Shown: piece after piece, positions 53,290-61,447 of the stretch
How positions within the stretch are numbered: position 1 is the first letter of the stretch
Layout of the letters: each line of letters begins with the position of its first letter
From: Ignavibacteria bacterium
Lineage (GTDB): Bacteria; Bacteroidota; Ignavibacteria; Tepidaquicellales; Tepidaquicellaceae
DNA length: 64,000 bases
Assembly (NCBI GenBank): GCA_026417495.1
Contig: JAOADD010000075.1
Coordinates: 1-64,000, forward strand
Direction: 5' to 3'
Made by a program: the position numbers and the translations under genes
The notes under the pieces: generated by a model
Database searches by the model: none
Told to the model about the DNA's origin: nothing
Seen by the model: only the letters and a program-made list of their open reading frames with translations

Positions 53290-55158
53290 TTATTGTTTTT
53301 TATTTCCGTTGTTAATTTCTACTGGTTCTGAAACAGTCTCGTCTTTTGGTAATTCCTCTTTTACTTTTGTTAAATCTTCACCACTTAATTTCTTATGTAT
53401 TGCATTAGCAGCTATTCTGCCTGCACCCATCGCTTGAATAACAGTAGCAGAACCAGTTACAATGTCGCCACCTGCATATACATTCTCAACTGATGTTTCA
53501 TTCGTCTCTGGATTTACTTCTATATATCCCCACTTATTTCTTTTTAATTCTGGGAAATCCTGAAATATTAATGGATTTGAAGAAGTTCCAATAGCAACAA
53601 CAACAAGGTCACATTCAATAATAAAATTCGAACCTTCAATCGGTATTGGCCTTCTTCTACCCGAACTGTCAGGTTCACCTAATTGCATCCTTATGCATTC
53701 CATTCCTTTAACCATTTTCTGGTCATTCCCTATATATCTTATGGGGTTAGTAAGCAACATAAATTTTATCCCCTCTTCTTCAGCATGTCTTACTTCCTCA
53801 ATCCTTGCAGGTAACTCAGCTCTAGATCTACGATAAACAATAGTTACTTCAGAAGCACCCGTTCTAATTGCTGTTCTTGCTGCATCCATTGCAACATTTC
53901 CTCCACCAATTACGACCACTTTGTTTCCCTTAGGTTTTGGTGTATCATACTCGGGAAAGCGATATGCTTTCATCAAATTCATTCTAGTAAGATATTCGTT
54001 AGCTGAAAATATATTCCCTAAATTTTCACCTTCTATATTCATAAACACAGGAAGCCCAGCCCCAACTCCAATAAAAACAGCATCAAAATTCTGTTTCAAC
54101 TCTTGCATAGTTACTGTTTTGCCAACAACGCAATTCAATTCTATTTTTACTCCAAGTTGTTTTAAGTAATCTATTTCAGCATGGACAATTGCTTTTGGTA
54201 ATCTAAATTCAGGAATACCATAAACTAAAACTCCTCCAGGTTCATGTAAAGCTTCAAAGATTGTTACCTGATATCCAAGCTGTTGTAAATCTGCTGCAAC
54301 TGTAAGTCCTGCAGGTCCACTACCCACAACAGCTATTCGTTTATTGATTCTCCTTTTAATTTCAGGAATTTTTACAAGTTCCATCCTTCGCTCATAATCA
54401 GCAAGAAATCTCTCAAGATTACCAATCGCAACAGGTCTATCCCTTAATCCGAGTATGCATTTTGCTTCACATTGAGTTTCCTGTGGACAAACTCTACCAC
54501 AAATTGCAGGTAAAATATTTCGCTCTTTAATTTTTTTTATTGCTTCATCATATTTACCCTCGGAAGTTAACCTTATGAATTCTGGAATATCTATATTTAC
54601 AGGACAACCATCAACACATTTTGGTTCTTTACATTGCAAACATCTACCTGCTTCTAACTCTGCTAATTCCGATGTATAACCATATGGAACCTCCTGAAAA
54701 TTCGTCACTCTCAGCTTTTGGTCCTGCTCAGGCATTTCTTGTCGTGGAATTTTTAGTTTTATCTTATTTTCATCTGCTTTCGTCAAGCCATGCCAAGGAC
54801 AACCGCATCTCATACAGATGAAGAATGGAATCAACTTTGAGAATGCCGTTATTATCATCTCAGCAGCTGCAGAACCACATTCAGCACACTTGATATTATC
54901 AACTATCAAGGACTTCTTACATTTCGGACAGAGTAAGTCATCTAGTATATCCCCTTCCGCAATCGGTTTAGAAGAAACCACTTCAAATACATCTAAATAT
55001 GGACTTAGTTTTAAATCAATTAATTCTCCTTTATATTTTGCTTTGAATACTAAATATTTCTCTTCTTTCCGTTCCCAATTGAATGTATTTTTACAATGCG
55101 GACAATATGTATTTAGATAAGTCTTAAACTTCAGGTATTTTACATCTTGAAGTACCAT
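53290..55158 (-). CDS. NfnB/GltD-like NADPH flavoprotein with N-terminal zinc ribbon
   Basis: A 622-residue flavoprotein. The first about 125 residues are a zinc-ribbon module with Cys pairs C19/C22, C77/C80, C91/C94 and C115/C120, not found in standard GltD or NfnB. Residues 160-240 carry two [4Fe-4S] motifs (C173, C176, C181, C185; C220, C224, C230, C234), then FAD-binding GSGPAG at 279-284 and NADPH-binding GGGNVAMD at 418-425, both full length. This is the domain order of GltD and of NfnB, the NADPH subunit of NADH-dependent ferredoxin:NADP oxidoreductase. It follows the NfnA/SudB-like gene by 19 bp. The same module occurs twice in the protein encoded at 56023-56898. Confidence 0.85.
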   Translation of the reverse strand: MVLQDVKYLKFKTYLNTYCPHCKNTFNWERKEEKYLVFKAKYKGELIDLKLSPYLDVFEVVSSKPIAEGDILDDLLCPKCKKSLIVDNIKCAECGSAAAEMIITAFSKLIPFFICMRCGCPWHGLTKADENKIKLKIPRQEMPEQDQKLRVTNFQEVPYGYTSELAELEAGRCLQCKEPKCVDGCPVNIDIPEFIRLTSEGKYDEAIKKIKERNILPAICGRVCPQETQCEAKCILGLRDRPVAIGNLERFLADYERRMELVKIPEIKRRINKRIAVVGSGPAGLTVAADLQQLGYQVTIFEALHEPGGVLVYGIPEFRLPKAIVHAEIDYLKQLGVKIELNCVVGKTVTMQELKQNFDAVFIGVGAGLPVFMNIEGENLGNIFSANEYLTRMNLMKAYRFPEYDTPKPKGNKVVVIGGGNVAMDAARTAIRTGASEVTIVYRRSRAELPARIEEVRHAEEEGIKFMLLTNPIRYIGNDQKMVKGMECIRMQLGEPDSSGRRRPIPIEGSNFIIECDLVVVAIGTSSNPLIFQDFPELKRNKWGYIEVNPETNETSVENVYAGGDIVTGSATVIQAMGAGRIAANAIHKKLSGEDLTKVKEELPKDETVSEPVEINNGNKKQ

Positions 55159-55177
55159 AAAGATGTTATTTAATTTA

Positions 55178-56002
55178 TTATCTTATTGAATATAATAATG
55201 AATCTTTTTCTTCCTTTAAATAAAGAGAATTTCTCTTTTCAAGTTCATCAAAATCTACTTCATGACCATTAAAATCTGGACCATCAACACAACAGAACTT
55301 TATTTCATTACCAATTGTAACTCTACATCCTCCACACATACCTGTACCATCTATCATAATAGGATTTAACGAGACCATTGTAGGAATGTTGTATTTTTTA
55401 GTTAATTTACAGACATTTTTCATCATTACAATTGGACCTATAGCATAAACAAGTTTTATATCATACCTCTCTTCAAGATATTTTTCAAGTGGTTGAGTTA
55501 CAAATCCTCTAATGCCCCAACTACCATCATCAGTAGTAACAACCAATTCGTCGCATATTGCTTGCATTTCCCTTTCTAAAATAATCAAATCTTTTTCTCT
55601 AGCTCCAATAATACCTATAACGAAGTTCCCCGCTTCTTTAAACGCTTTTGCAACATGATGTAATATGGCAATTCCTGTTCCACCACCAACCATAATAACT
55701 GTACCTATCTTTGAAACTTCAGCAGGTCTTCCTAAAGGACCAACTACATCCCTTATTAATTCACCCTCTTTCAATGAACGCATAAGAGCAGTGGTTTTTC
55801 CAACAACTTGAAAGATTATTGTTATTGTTCCTGAAAATGCATCTTTGTCTGCTATAGTCATCGGAACTCTCTCACCAAATTCATTTACCCTTAATATTAC
55901 AAATTGTCCTGCTTTTGCTTTTTCAGCAATTTTTGGGGCGTGAATATCAAATCTAATTATCGACCCCTTAGCCATTTCTTGTTTTCTTACTATTTGAAAC
56001 AT
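55178..56002 (-). CDS. NfnA/SudB-like ferredoxin-NADP reductase subunit
   Basis: A 274-residue flavoprotein of the dihydroorotate-dehydrogenase-K/SudB/NfnA family. It has the FAD motif ERVPMTI at 44-50, the NAD(P) motif GGGTGIA at 107-113, and a C-terminal [2Fe-2S] site with Asp219, C223, C226 and C238 (DGTGMCGGC ... CCVDGPDF). The Asp-plus-three-Cys ligation is known in NfnA. With the NfnB-like gene next to it, it forms a likely NfnAB pair. The start has AAGGAG about 8 nt upstream. Sulfide dehydrogenase and glutamate synthase subunits have the same look, so the reaction is not certain. Confidence 0.88.
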   Translation of the reverse strand: MFQIVRKQEMAKGSIIRFDIHAPKIAEKAKAGQFVILRVNEFGERVPMTIADKDAFSGTITIIFQVVGKTTALMRSLKEGELIRDVVGPLGRPAEVSKIGTVIMVGGGTGIAILHHVAKAFKEAGNFVIGIIGAREKDLIILEREMQAICDELVVTTDDGSWGIRGFVTQPLEKYLEERYDIKLVYAIGPIVMMKNVCKLTKKYNIPTMVSLNPIMIDGTGMCGGCRVTIGNEIKFCCVDGPDFNGHEVDFDELEKRNSLYLKEEKDSLLYSIR

Positions 56003-56022
56003 AAGATTTTCTCCTTAATTTT

Positions 56023-56898
56023 TTACCATTCCATACTATCTTCAAGTTTTATTTCATTAATATCATCTTCACTTAAACCATGCCATCTACAACCTTTTTT
56101 AGAGCATATATAAAAATCAATTAATTTAGTCCTAGCACTAATGGAAATAACCGCGACAGGAGATCCACACAATTCACAAGACTTGTCCTTTAAAACCAGA
56201 CTTTGCTCACAATGAGGACACTTGATATCATTTACTACTTTATCCTCTTGCAAAAAAATAGTAGATTTTGAAGAAAAGACATTTAAATATGGACTTAAAA
56301 ATACATATCCTTCTTCGTTCTTTTCATTAATTATTTTAAGTTTTAACATATCTTCTTCATTCAAACTATGCTTACAAAATGGGCAGTAAGCATTTAAATA
56401 AGTTCCTGTTTCTATTATTTCTTTTACCTCATCTTCTTCCTTATTTGATACTTTCTCTTCTCGTGCAGGTTGTGTTTCAGGTTCTAAAATCTTCAATTGA
56501 TAACCATAATCTTGATATAACTTTGTCAATGCTTGTGATAAATCTTCAAACTCAACAAGGTGATTTTTACAACCCGCTCTTGAACAAATTGTAACTTTAC
56601 CCCCTATATCTAAAACAAAAGTCACCATAGGAGCATTACAAACACTACACTTTTCATCTGTATTTAAAACACCATTGCAATGCATACAAGAAAAAGTTGC
56701 AATAGAGTCTTTCTGTATTTCAAAATCACAAATATAATTATAACTTCCATAGATTGAGCTTAGTCTAATTATTCCAGACTTGTCCTCTATTTTAATTTTA
56801 AGTTTTATACTAGGTTGATTATCAACCAAAATTTCTTCATCCATAAAAGACTCACTGCAATGGGGACATTTAACATTTAATGAAATAAAATTATACAT
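56023..56898 (-). CDS. Double zinc-ribbon protein of unknown function
   Basis: A 291-residue soluble protein made of two copies of one eight-Cys zinc-ribbon module joined by a charged linker (about 138-165). Copy 1 has C11/C14, C71/C74, C84/C87 and C105/C110. Copy 2 has C172/C175, C227/C230, C241/C244 and C265/C270. The second copy shares YLNAYCPFCK, LSPYLNVF and ICSKKGCRWHGL with the N-terminus of the NfnB-like flavoprotein two genes on. It starts the operon, 20 bp upstream of the NfnA-like gene. I do not recognise it as a described family. It may be an assembly or regulatory partner of the flavoprotein complex. Confidence 0.75.
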   Translation of the reverse strand: MYNFISLNVKCPHCSESFMDEEILVDNQPSIKLKIKIEDKSGIIRLSSIYGSYNYICDFEIQKDSIATFSCMHCNGVLNTDEKCSVCNAPMVTFVLDIGGKVTICSRAGCKNHLVEFEDLSQALTKLYQDYGYQLKILEPETQPAREEKVSNKEEDEVKEIIETGTYLNAYCPFCKHSLNEEDMLKLKIINEKNEEGYVFLSPYLNVFSSKSTIFLQEDKVVNDIKCPHCEQSLVLKDKSCELCGSPVAVISISARTKLIDFYICSKKGCRWHGLSEDDINEIKLEDSMEW

Positions 56899-57178
56899 AG
56901 GCTATTTTACTGTTAATTTTTTAATAACTAACTTTTGAAAGAATTGAATATTATAATTAGAGGTGTAAAACTGATACTTTTCTCTTGTTATCCTAATATT
57001 ATCATCATCTCCTAAATTCAAAACAATTACTTTTATTTAGCCAATTTTTATATGCAATATACTTATATTTCAATAAATTTTGAATGCATAATTTGTATAA
57101 ATTTTTCAATAAATAAAGGTATTTATTATCTATTTTCTTGACATCTCCCCCCTTTTTAAATCTATATTCTTCAGTTAC
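56899..57178. other. Intergenic region before the iron-sulfur operon
   Basis: About 280 bp, AT-rich, between two minus-strand genes. It should contain the promoter of the seven-gene operon reading leftwards. The minus strand has a run AAAAAGGGGGG followed by ATG near 57145, but that opens only a very short frame. I see no clear terminator or promoter. Confidence 0.5.
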
Positions 57179-57898
57179 TTATATAGCCTTTCTCATCCTT
57201 ATTGCTTGTTCTGCAATTATAACAACAGCATCATCAATATCAATATTAGCAAGATTAATAATCATAGAATATAATTCTGGTGCTTTAATATCTTTATTGA
57301 AATTTTTTCTTATGTAATTTTCTCTATCCTTATCCTCTTGTTTAATAAACTTTATCGCATTAACTTTATCCAAATTGAAAAAACTTCTTATATTTTCAAT
57401 TTTCTTTTCAAGAGAAGAAATGAGCCTTATATGTAATCCATTTGTTAAATTTCTAGTAATAATATTCGCTCCTCTTCCAAATATAATAACACCACCCATA
57501 GTAGCAAGTTTGATTATTGTTTCACTCACTTTCTTATTAAGTTTCGACATAGAAGGATGTAGACCGAAAAATTGCTCAATCATTCCTTGAACTTCAGGAA
57601 TTTTTTTCTCAGGAATCGAATTCAATATCCCCGTAGAGATTTTATGGTCTTCACTAACCTTTTCTAATAAATTTTTATCTAACAATAACCATTCGGCAGT
57701 TTTGGCTTTATCATATTTATTCAAATAAGACACCAATTTTTCTCCAAGAGTAATTTCTCCCGCACCCGTCTCTCGTGATATCGTTATAAATGGATTAATA
57801 CATTCACTCATCATTTTTTCACTAACGGGCACTTTAAATAATTTAGCCCTCTTATCAAAATATTCCTTTAATTTATTAAATGTAAAACTCCCATCCAT
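57179..57898 (-). CDS. Cytidylate kinase-like protein
   Basis: A 239-residue P-loop protein of the cytidylate-kinase-like family (PF13189). The N-terminal loop is ITISRETGAGEITLGEKL, the family's modified P-loop, followed by the conserved IIFGRGANIIT and a lid-like DRENYIRKNFNKD. It differs from the true Cmk at 26734 and lacks the GPAGTGKS loop. The function of the family is unproven, though kinase activity is assumed. It lies 280 bp upstream of the iron-sulfur operon on the same strand and is probably separate. Confidence 0.75.
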   Translation of the reverse strand: MDGSFTFNKLKEYFDKRAKLFKVPVSEKMMSECINPFITISRETGAGEITLGEKLVSYLNKYDKAKTAEWLLLDKNLLEKVSEDHKISTGILNSIPEKKIPEVQGMIEQFFGLHPSMSKLNKKVSETIIKLATMGGVIIFGRGANIITRNLTNGLHIRLISSLEKKIENIRSFFNLDKVNAIKFIKQEDKDRENYIRKNFNKDIKAPELYSMIINLANIDIDDAVVIIAEQAIRMRKAI

Positions 57899-58025
57899 AT
57901 TAACCGATACTTGAAATTAATTAAAATTTAATATAAATTTATGTAAAAGTAAAGTATTATAAATAAAAATTTAATATCACTATATTAAATTTGTAATTAT
58001 CAATTAAAATAAAAAGGACGAGGTT

Positions 58026-59270
58026 ATGATAAAATTGAATCATCAAAACTATTACAGATTACCATGGAACTTAACAGATAACTCAATTACTTGGTTAGAA
58101 CCAACTGCAAAATGTAATCTTGCTTGCGTTGGTTGTTACAGAAAAAATTTAAAAAATGGTCATAAATCACTTGAGGAAGTAAAAGAAGAAATTAGATTAC
58201 TGAATAAATATAGAAGAACAGATGGAATTTCTATTGCAGGAGGGGAGCCCTTACTACATCCAAATATTATTGATATAGTCAAGGAAGTAAAAAATTGTGG
58301 TCTAAAACCAATAATAAATACAAATGGATTTACCTTAACAAAAGATTTTTTATTAGAGTTGAAGAAAGCTGGGGTCTTTGGGTTTACATTTCATATAGAT
58401 AGTAAACAAAGACGACCCGGTTGGTTAGAAGCTAATGAATTAGAATTAAATGAGTTAAGATATCATTATGCAAAAATGTTAAGTGAAGTTGGAGATATTG
58501 CTTGCTCTTTTAATTCTACTGTTTATCGTGATACCCTACAATATATACCAGGTATGGTGAAATGGGCTGAAGAAAATATAGATATCGTAAATGTAATGGT
58601 ATTCATTCTTTACAGAATGGCAAATAATAAATTATATGATTTCTTTATTGGTCCATATCCTGTAAATTCAGCGGAGTTGGTCTATAATATTCAACCGGAA
58701 GATGTTGTTGACATAAAAGCAGAAGAGGTTTACGAACTTATAAAAAATCAAGACCCTGAATTTGATAGTTGTGCTTATTTAAATGGTACAAGTGATCCTG
58801 AATCATTCAAATGGTTACTTTCTATAAAACTTGCAACAAAGAGAAAAAGATATGGTTATATGGGTAGCAAGGGAATTGAGATAATACAGACTTTTCACCA
58901 TTTGTTTACTGGTAAATATTTAGCATACACTCGACCAAAGACACAAGCTAAGGGAAAATCACTGCTTTTACTTGGTGCATTTGATAAAAAATTGAGAAAA
59001 ATTTTCTTCAAATATTTCAGAAATCCATTGAATATTTTTCGAAAATTATATACTCAGTCAATTATGATAATACAACCAATAGACATTATGGAAGATGGAA
59101 GGCAAAATATGTGTGATGGATGCCCTGATATAACTATTTGGAATGGAAAGCTTGTATGGTCTTGTAGAATGGAAGAACAATTAAACTACGCTTTTAATGT
59201 ACAAGCATATCCGAAAGATTTGAAAGAAAGAATTGAAGAGCAGAAAAGAAAATATCAAAAGATGACTTAA
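58026..59270 (+). CDS. Radical SAM enzyme
   Basis: A 414-residue radical SAM protein. The cluster motif is CNLACVGC with C30, C34 and C37, and the SAM-binding GGEP is near residue 77. About 40 residues from the C-terminus is a second cysteine motif (NMCDGCPDITIWNGKLVWSC) with three Cys, possibly part of an auxiliary cluster or zinc site. I cannot name the substrate. An AAGGACGAGG purine stretch precedes the ATG. Its stop overlaps the mtnA start by 1 bp (TAATG). Confidence 0.8.
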   Translation: MIKLNHQNYYRLPWNLTDNSITWLEPTAKCNLACVGCYRKNLKNGHKSLEEVKEEIRLLNKYRRTDGISIAGGEPLLHPNIIDIVKEVKNCGLKPIINTNGFTLTKDFLLELKKAGVFGFTFHIDSKQRRPGWLEANELELNELRYHYAKMLSEVGDIACSFNSTVYRDTLQYIPGMVKWAEENIDIVNVMVFILYRMANNKLYDFFIGPYPVNSAELVYNIQPEDVVDIKAEEVYELIKNQDPEFDSCAYLNGTSDPESFKWLLSIKLATKRKRYGYMGSKGIEIIQTFHHLFTGKYLAYTRPKTQAKGKSLLLLGAFDKKLRKIFFKYFRNPLNIFRKLYTQSIMIIQPIDIMEDGRQNMCDGCPDITIWNGKLVWSCRMEEQLNYAFNVQAYPKDLKERIEEQKRKYQKMT

Positions 59271-60370
59271 TGCTAGTAAACGGTAAACATTATAAAACAA
59301 TTTGGATTGATAAAGGTGGTAAAATAAAAACAATAGATCAAAATTTATTACCCTTTAAATTCAAAATATTAACATTAGACTCTTCTGAGGATGTAATAAC
59401 CGCTATAAAGAATATGACCGTAAGAGGTGCCCCTGTAATTGGTGTTGCAGGGGCATATGGAATTTACCTTGCAATAAAAGAAGGTATAATAAAAGGTTAC
59501 AGAGGAAAAGAATTAGATTCTTACACAATTAAGGTATCTAAAAAAATACTCAGCACGCGTCCAACTGCAATAAATTTAAAATATTCAGTTGAAAGAACTC
59601 TTGAAGCATATTACTTTACTGAACTTCCCGAGCAAAAATTATTAAATGTTTTAAACACTGCGAATCAACTACTAAAAACAGAAGAAGAAGCAAGTTATAA
59701 AATTGGAATTAATGGTTTAAGAATTATAAAGAATCTTTTTAACAAAAAAAAACATAAAGAGTTAAACATCCTTACTCATTGCAATGCTGGATGGCTGGCT
59801 TGTATTGACTATGGTACAGCACTGGCACCAATATACTTAGCTAAAACAGAAGGTATAAAGATGCATATTTGGATTGAGGAAACCAGACCAAGGAATCAAG
59901 GTGCAAGATTAACTGCTTGGGAATTATTACATAACGGTATAAAACATACAATAATAACTGACAATGCAGGTGGATATGTTATGCAAAAAGGTCTAGTAGA
60001 TATGGTTATTGTTGGTTCTGATAGGACAACTATTAATGGGGATGTGTGTAATAAAATTGGTACATACAAAACAGCTCTCGCAGCGTTTGATAACAAAATT
60101 CCTTTCTATGTAGCATTACCAATCAGTTCATTTGACTTAAAAATCAATAATGCATTAAAAGAAATTCCAATTGAAGAAAGAAATTCAGATGAAGTAAAAT
60201 TTATAGAAGGTTATAATAAGGGTATAAACAAAGTACTCATTACTCCACAAAAAAGTAAAGCAAAAAACTTTGGTTTTGATATTACCCCTGCAAGACTCGT
60301 GACAGCATTAATAACAGACAAAGGAATAATAAGACCGGATAAAAAGCAAATTGAGAAAATTTTACTTTAA
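59270..60370 (+). CDS. mtnA: S-methyl-5-thioribose-1-phosphate isomerase
   Basis: MtnA isomerises methylthioribose-1-phosphate to the ribulose form in methionine salvage; homologues also act on 5-deoxyribose-1-phosphate from spent SAM. It is 366 residues. Conserved parts are MTVRGAPVIGVAGAYG, catalytic Cys171 in THCNAGWLA and Asp251 in IVGSDR (11 residues on from the B. subtilis numbering), ETRPRNQGARLTAWEL, NKIGTY and FDITPARLVTALITDKG. It is coupled to the radical SAM gene, fitting a role in recycling the 5'-deoxyadenosine those enzymes make. No other salvage gene is in the window. Confidence 0.93.
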   Translation: MLVNGKHYKTIWIDKGGKIKTIDQNLLPFKFKILTLDSSEDVITAIKNMTVRGAPVIGVAGAYGIYLAIKEGIIKGYRGKELDSYTIKVSKKILSTRPTAINLKYSVERTLEAYYFTELPEQKLLNVLNTANQLLKTEEEASYKIGINGLRIIKNLFNKKKHKELNILTHCNAGWLACIDYGTALAPIYLAKTEGIKMHIWIEETRPRNQGARLTAWELLHNGIKHTIITDNAGGYVMQKGLVDMVIVGSDRTTINGDVCNKIGTYKTALAAFDNKIPFYVALPISSFDLKINNALKEIPIEERNSDEVKFIEGYNKGINKVLITPQKSKAKNFGFDITPARLVTALITDKGIIRPDKKQIEKILL

Positions 60371-60398
60371 TATCCGGTTATTATTATCATGATTTTCT

Positions 60399-60806
60399 TT
60401 ATTGATAATATATATCAAGATATGCTGAGGTTATATAATAACCGAAGCAATCTTTAACATAGACGTGGTAGTATCCTGGTTTATAAAATGTTACTTTTTT
60501 CCAGAACCAAACCCAATCTCTACTCATATCATCTTGAGTAATGGTAGTATTATATGTTTCAGTATAGTCATTATCAACATCGTAAATTTCGTAATAAACA
60601 TATTCGCATCCAATCTCATATGGAAGGCGTACTAAAAAGTACAAATATCCCCCATCTTTTGGAATATAGAAAGTATTACTTTCATTAATTGGATAACCTT
60701 TACTATTTACACCTTCACAAAAATAAAGAGTCTGAGAGTAAGAAGTTCCACTAATCACAAAAATCGTAGTTAGTAAGAAGACTACAAATAGAATTTTTTT
60801 TGCCAT
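60399..60806 (-). CDS. Small secreted protein of unknown function
   Basis: Unrecognised, 135 residues with a signal peptide (residues 1-24, cleaved after GTSYSQ). The mature part is rich in aromatic residues, mainly Tyr, and has beta-strand patterns (YLYFLVRLPYEIG, WKKVTFYKPGYYHVYVKD) and four Cys that may pair. Perhaps a small beta-sandwich. AAAGGAAA lies about 6 nt before the ATG. It is convergent with mtnA and divergent from the HD gene. Confidence 0.65.
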   Translation of the reverse strand: MAKKILFVVFLLTTIFVISGTSYSQTLYFCEGVNSKGYPINESNTFYIPKDGGYLYFLVRLPYEIGCEYVYYEIYDVDNDYTETYNTTITQDDMSRDWVWFWKKVTFYKPGYYHVYVKDCFGYYITSAYLDIYYQ

Positions 60807-60903
60807 TTTGTTTCCTTTCGCATTTTGATATTTTTTTTAAAAAACTTAAACATTAAGTTACAATAAATTATACAAATAATAAATATATAAAGTTCCTAAC
60901 AAT

Positions 60904-61440
60904 ATGAAAGCAGAAGATTTGTTACGAAATTATATTAAAAACGAAAACCTTATAAAACACTGTTATGCAGTTGAATCTTGTATGAAATATTATGCTGAAT
61001 TATTAAATGAAGACATAGAAAAATGGGGTGAAGTTGGGTTACTGCATGATTTGGACTGGGAAATGTATCCTGATACACATCCCAACACAGCTGTTCCCAT
61101 TCTAAGAGAAGCAGGATATGATGAAGAATTTATTAACATTATTCTTTCACATGCATATCCTGAAAGAACAACTATCCCCCGAGATTCATTAATCTCAAAG
61201 TATTTATTCGCATGTGATGAAATCACAGGACTTGTAACAGCATACGCATTAATGAAACCTGGTGGTATACAAGAAGTAGAAGTCAAAGGGGTTATAAAGA
61301 AAATGAAAGATAAAGCTTTTGCGAGAAATGTTAATAGAGAGGATATAAAGAAAGGGGCAGAAGAAATTGGTCTTGATTTAAGTACCCACATTCAACACAT
61401 CATCAACGCTATGAAAAAAGATTCTAGGTTGGGTATATAA
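60904..61440 (+). CDS. HD-domain phosphohydrolase-like protein
   Basis: A 178-residue HD-superfamily protein. The likely metal ligands are His19, His48-Asp49 (GLLHDLDWE), and His83, His59 and Asp105 further on. It is the small cytoplasmic form, related to uncharacterised predicted hydrolases, with a C-terminal helical part. The substrate is unknown. It is convergent with the hybrid kinase, 7 bp from it. Confidence 0.8.
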   Translation: MKAEDLLRNYIKNENLIKHCYAVESCMKYYAELLNEDIEKWGEVGLLHDLDWEMYPDTHPNTAVPILREAGYDEEFINIILSHAYPERTTIPRDSLISKYLFACDEITGLVTAYALMKPGGIQEVEVKGVIKKMKDKAFARNVNREDIKKGAEEIGLDLSTHIQHIINAMKKDSRLGI

Positions 61441-61447
61441 ATTTGAA

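Noticed and set aside
47173-56002. Reading the operon as a formate dehydrogenase or NiFe/FeFe hydrogenase
   Set aside because: There is no catalytic Cys or Sec in the molybdopterin-type domain, no in-frame UGA, and no hydrogenase H-cluster motif.
57179-57898. A second true cytidylate kinase
   Set aside because: Its P-loop and lid differ from the Cmk at 26734. It fits the separate cytidylate-kinase-like family of unproven function.
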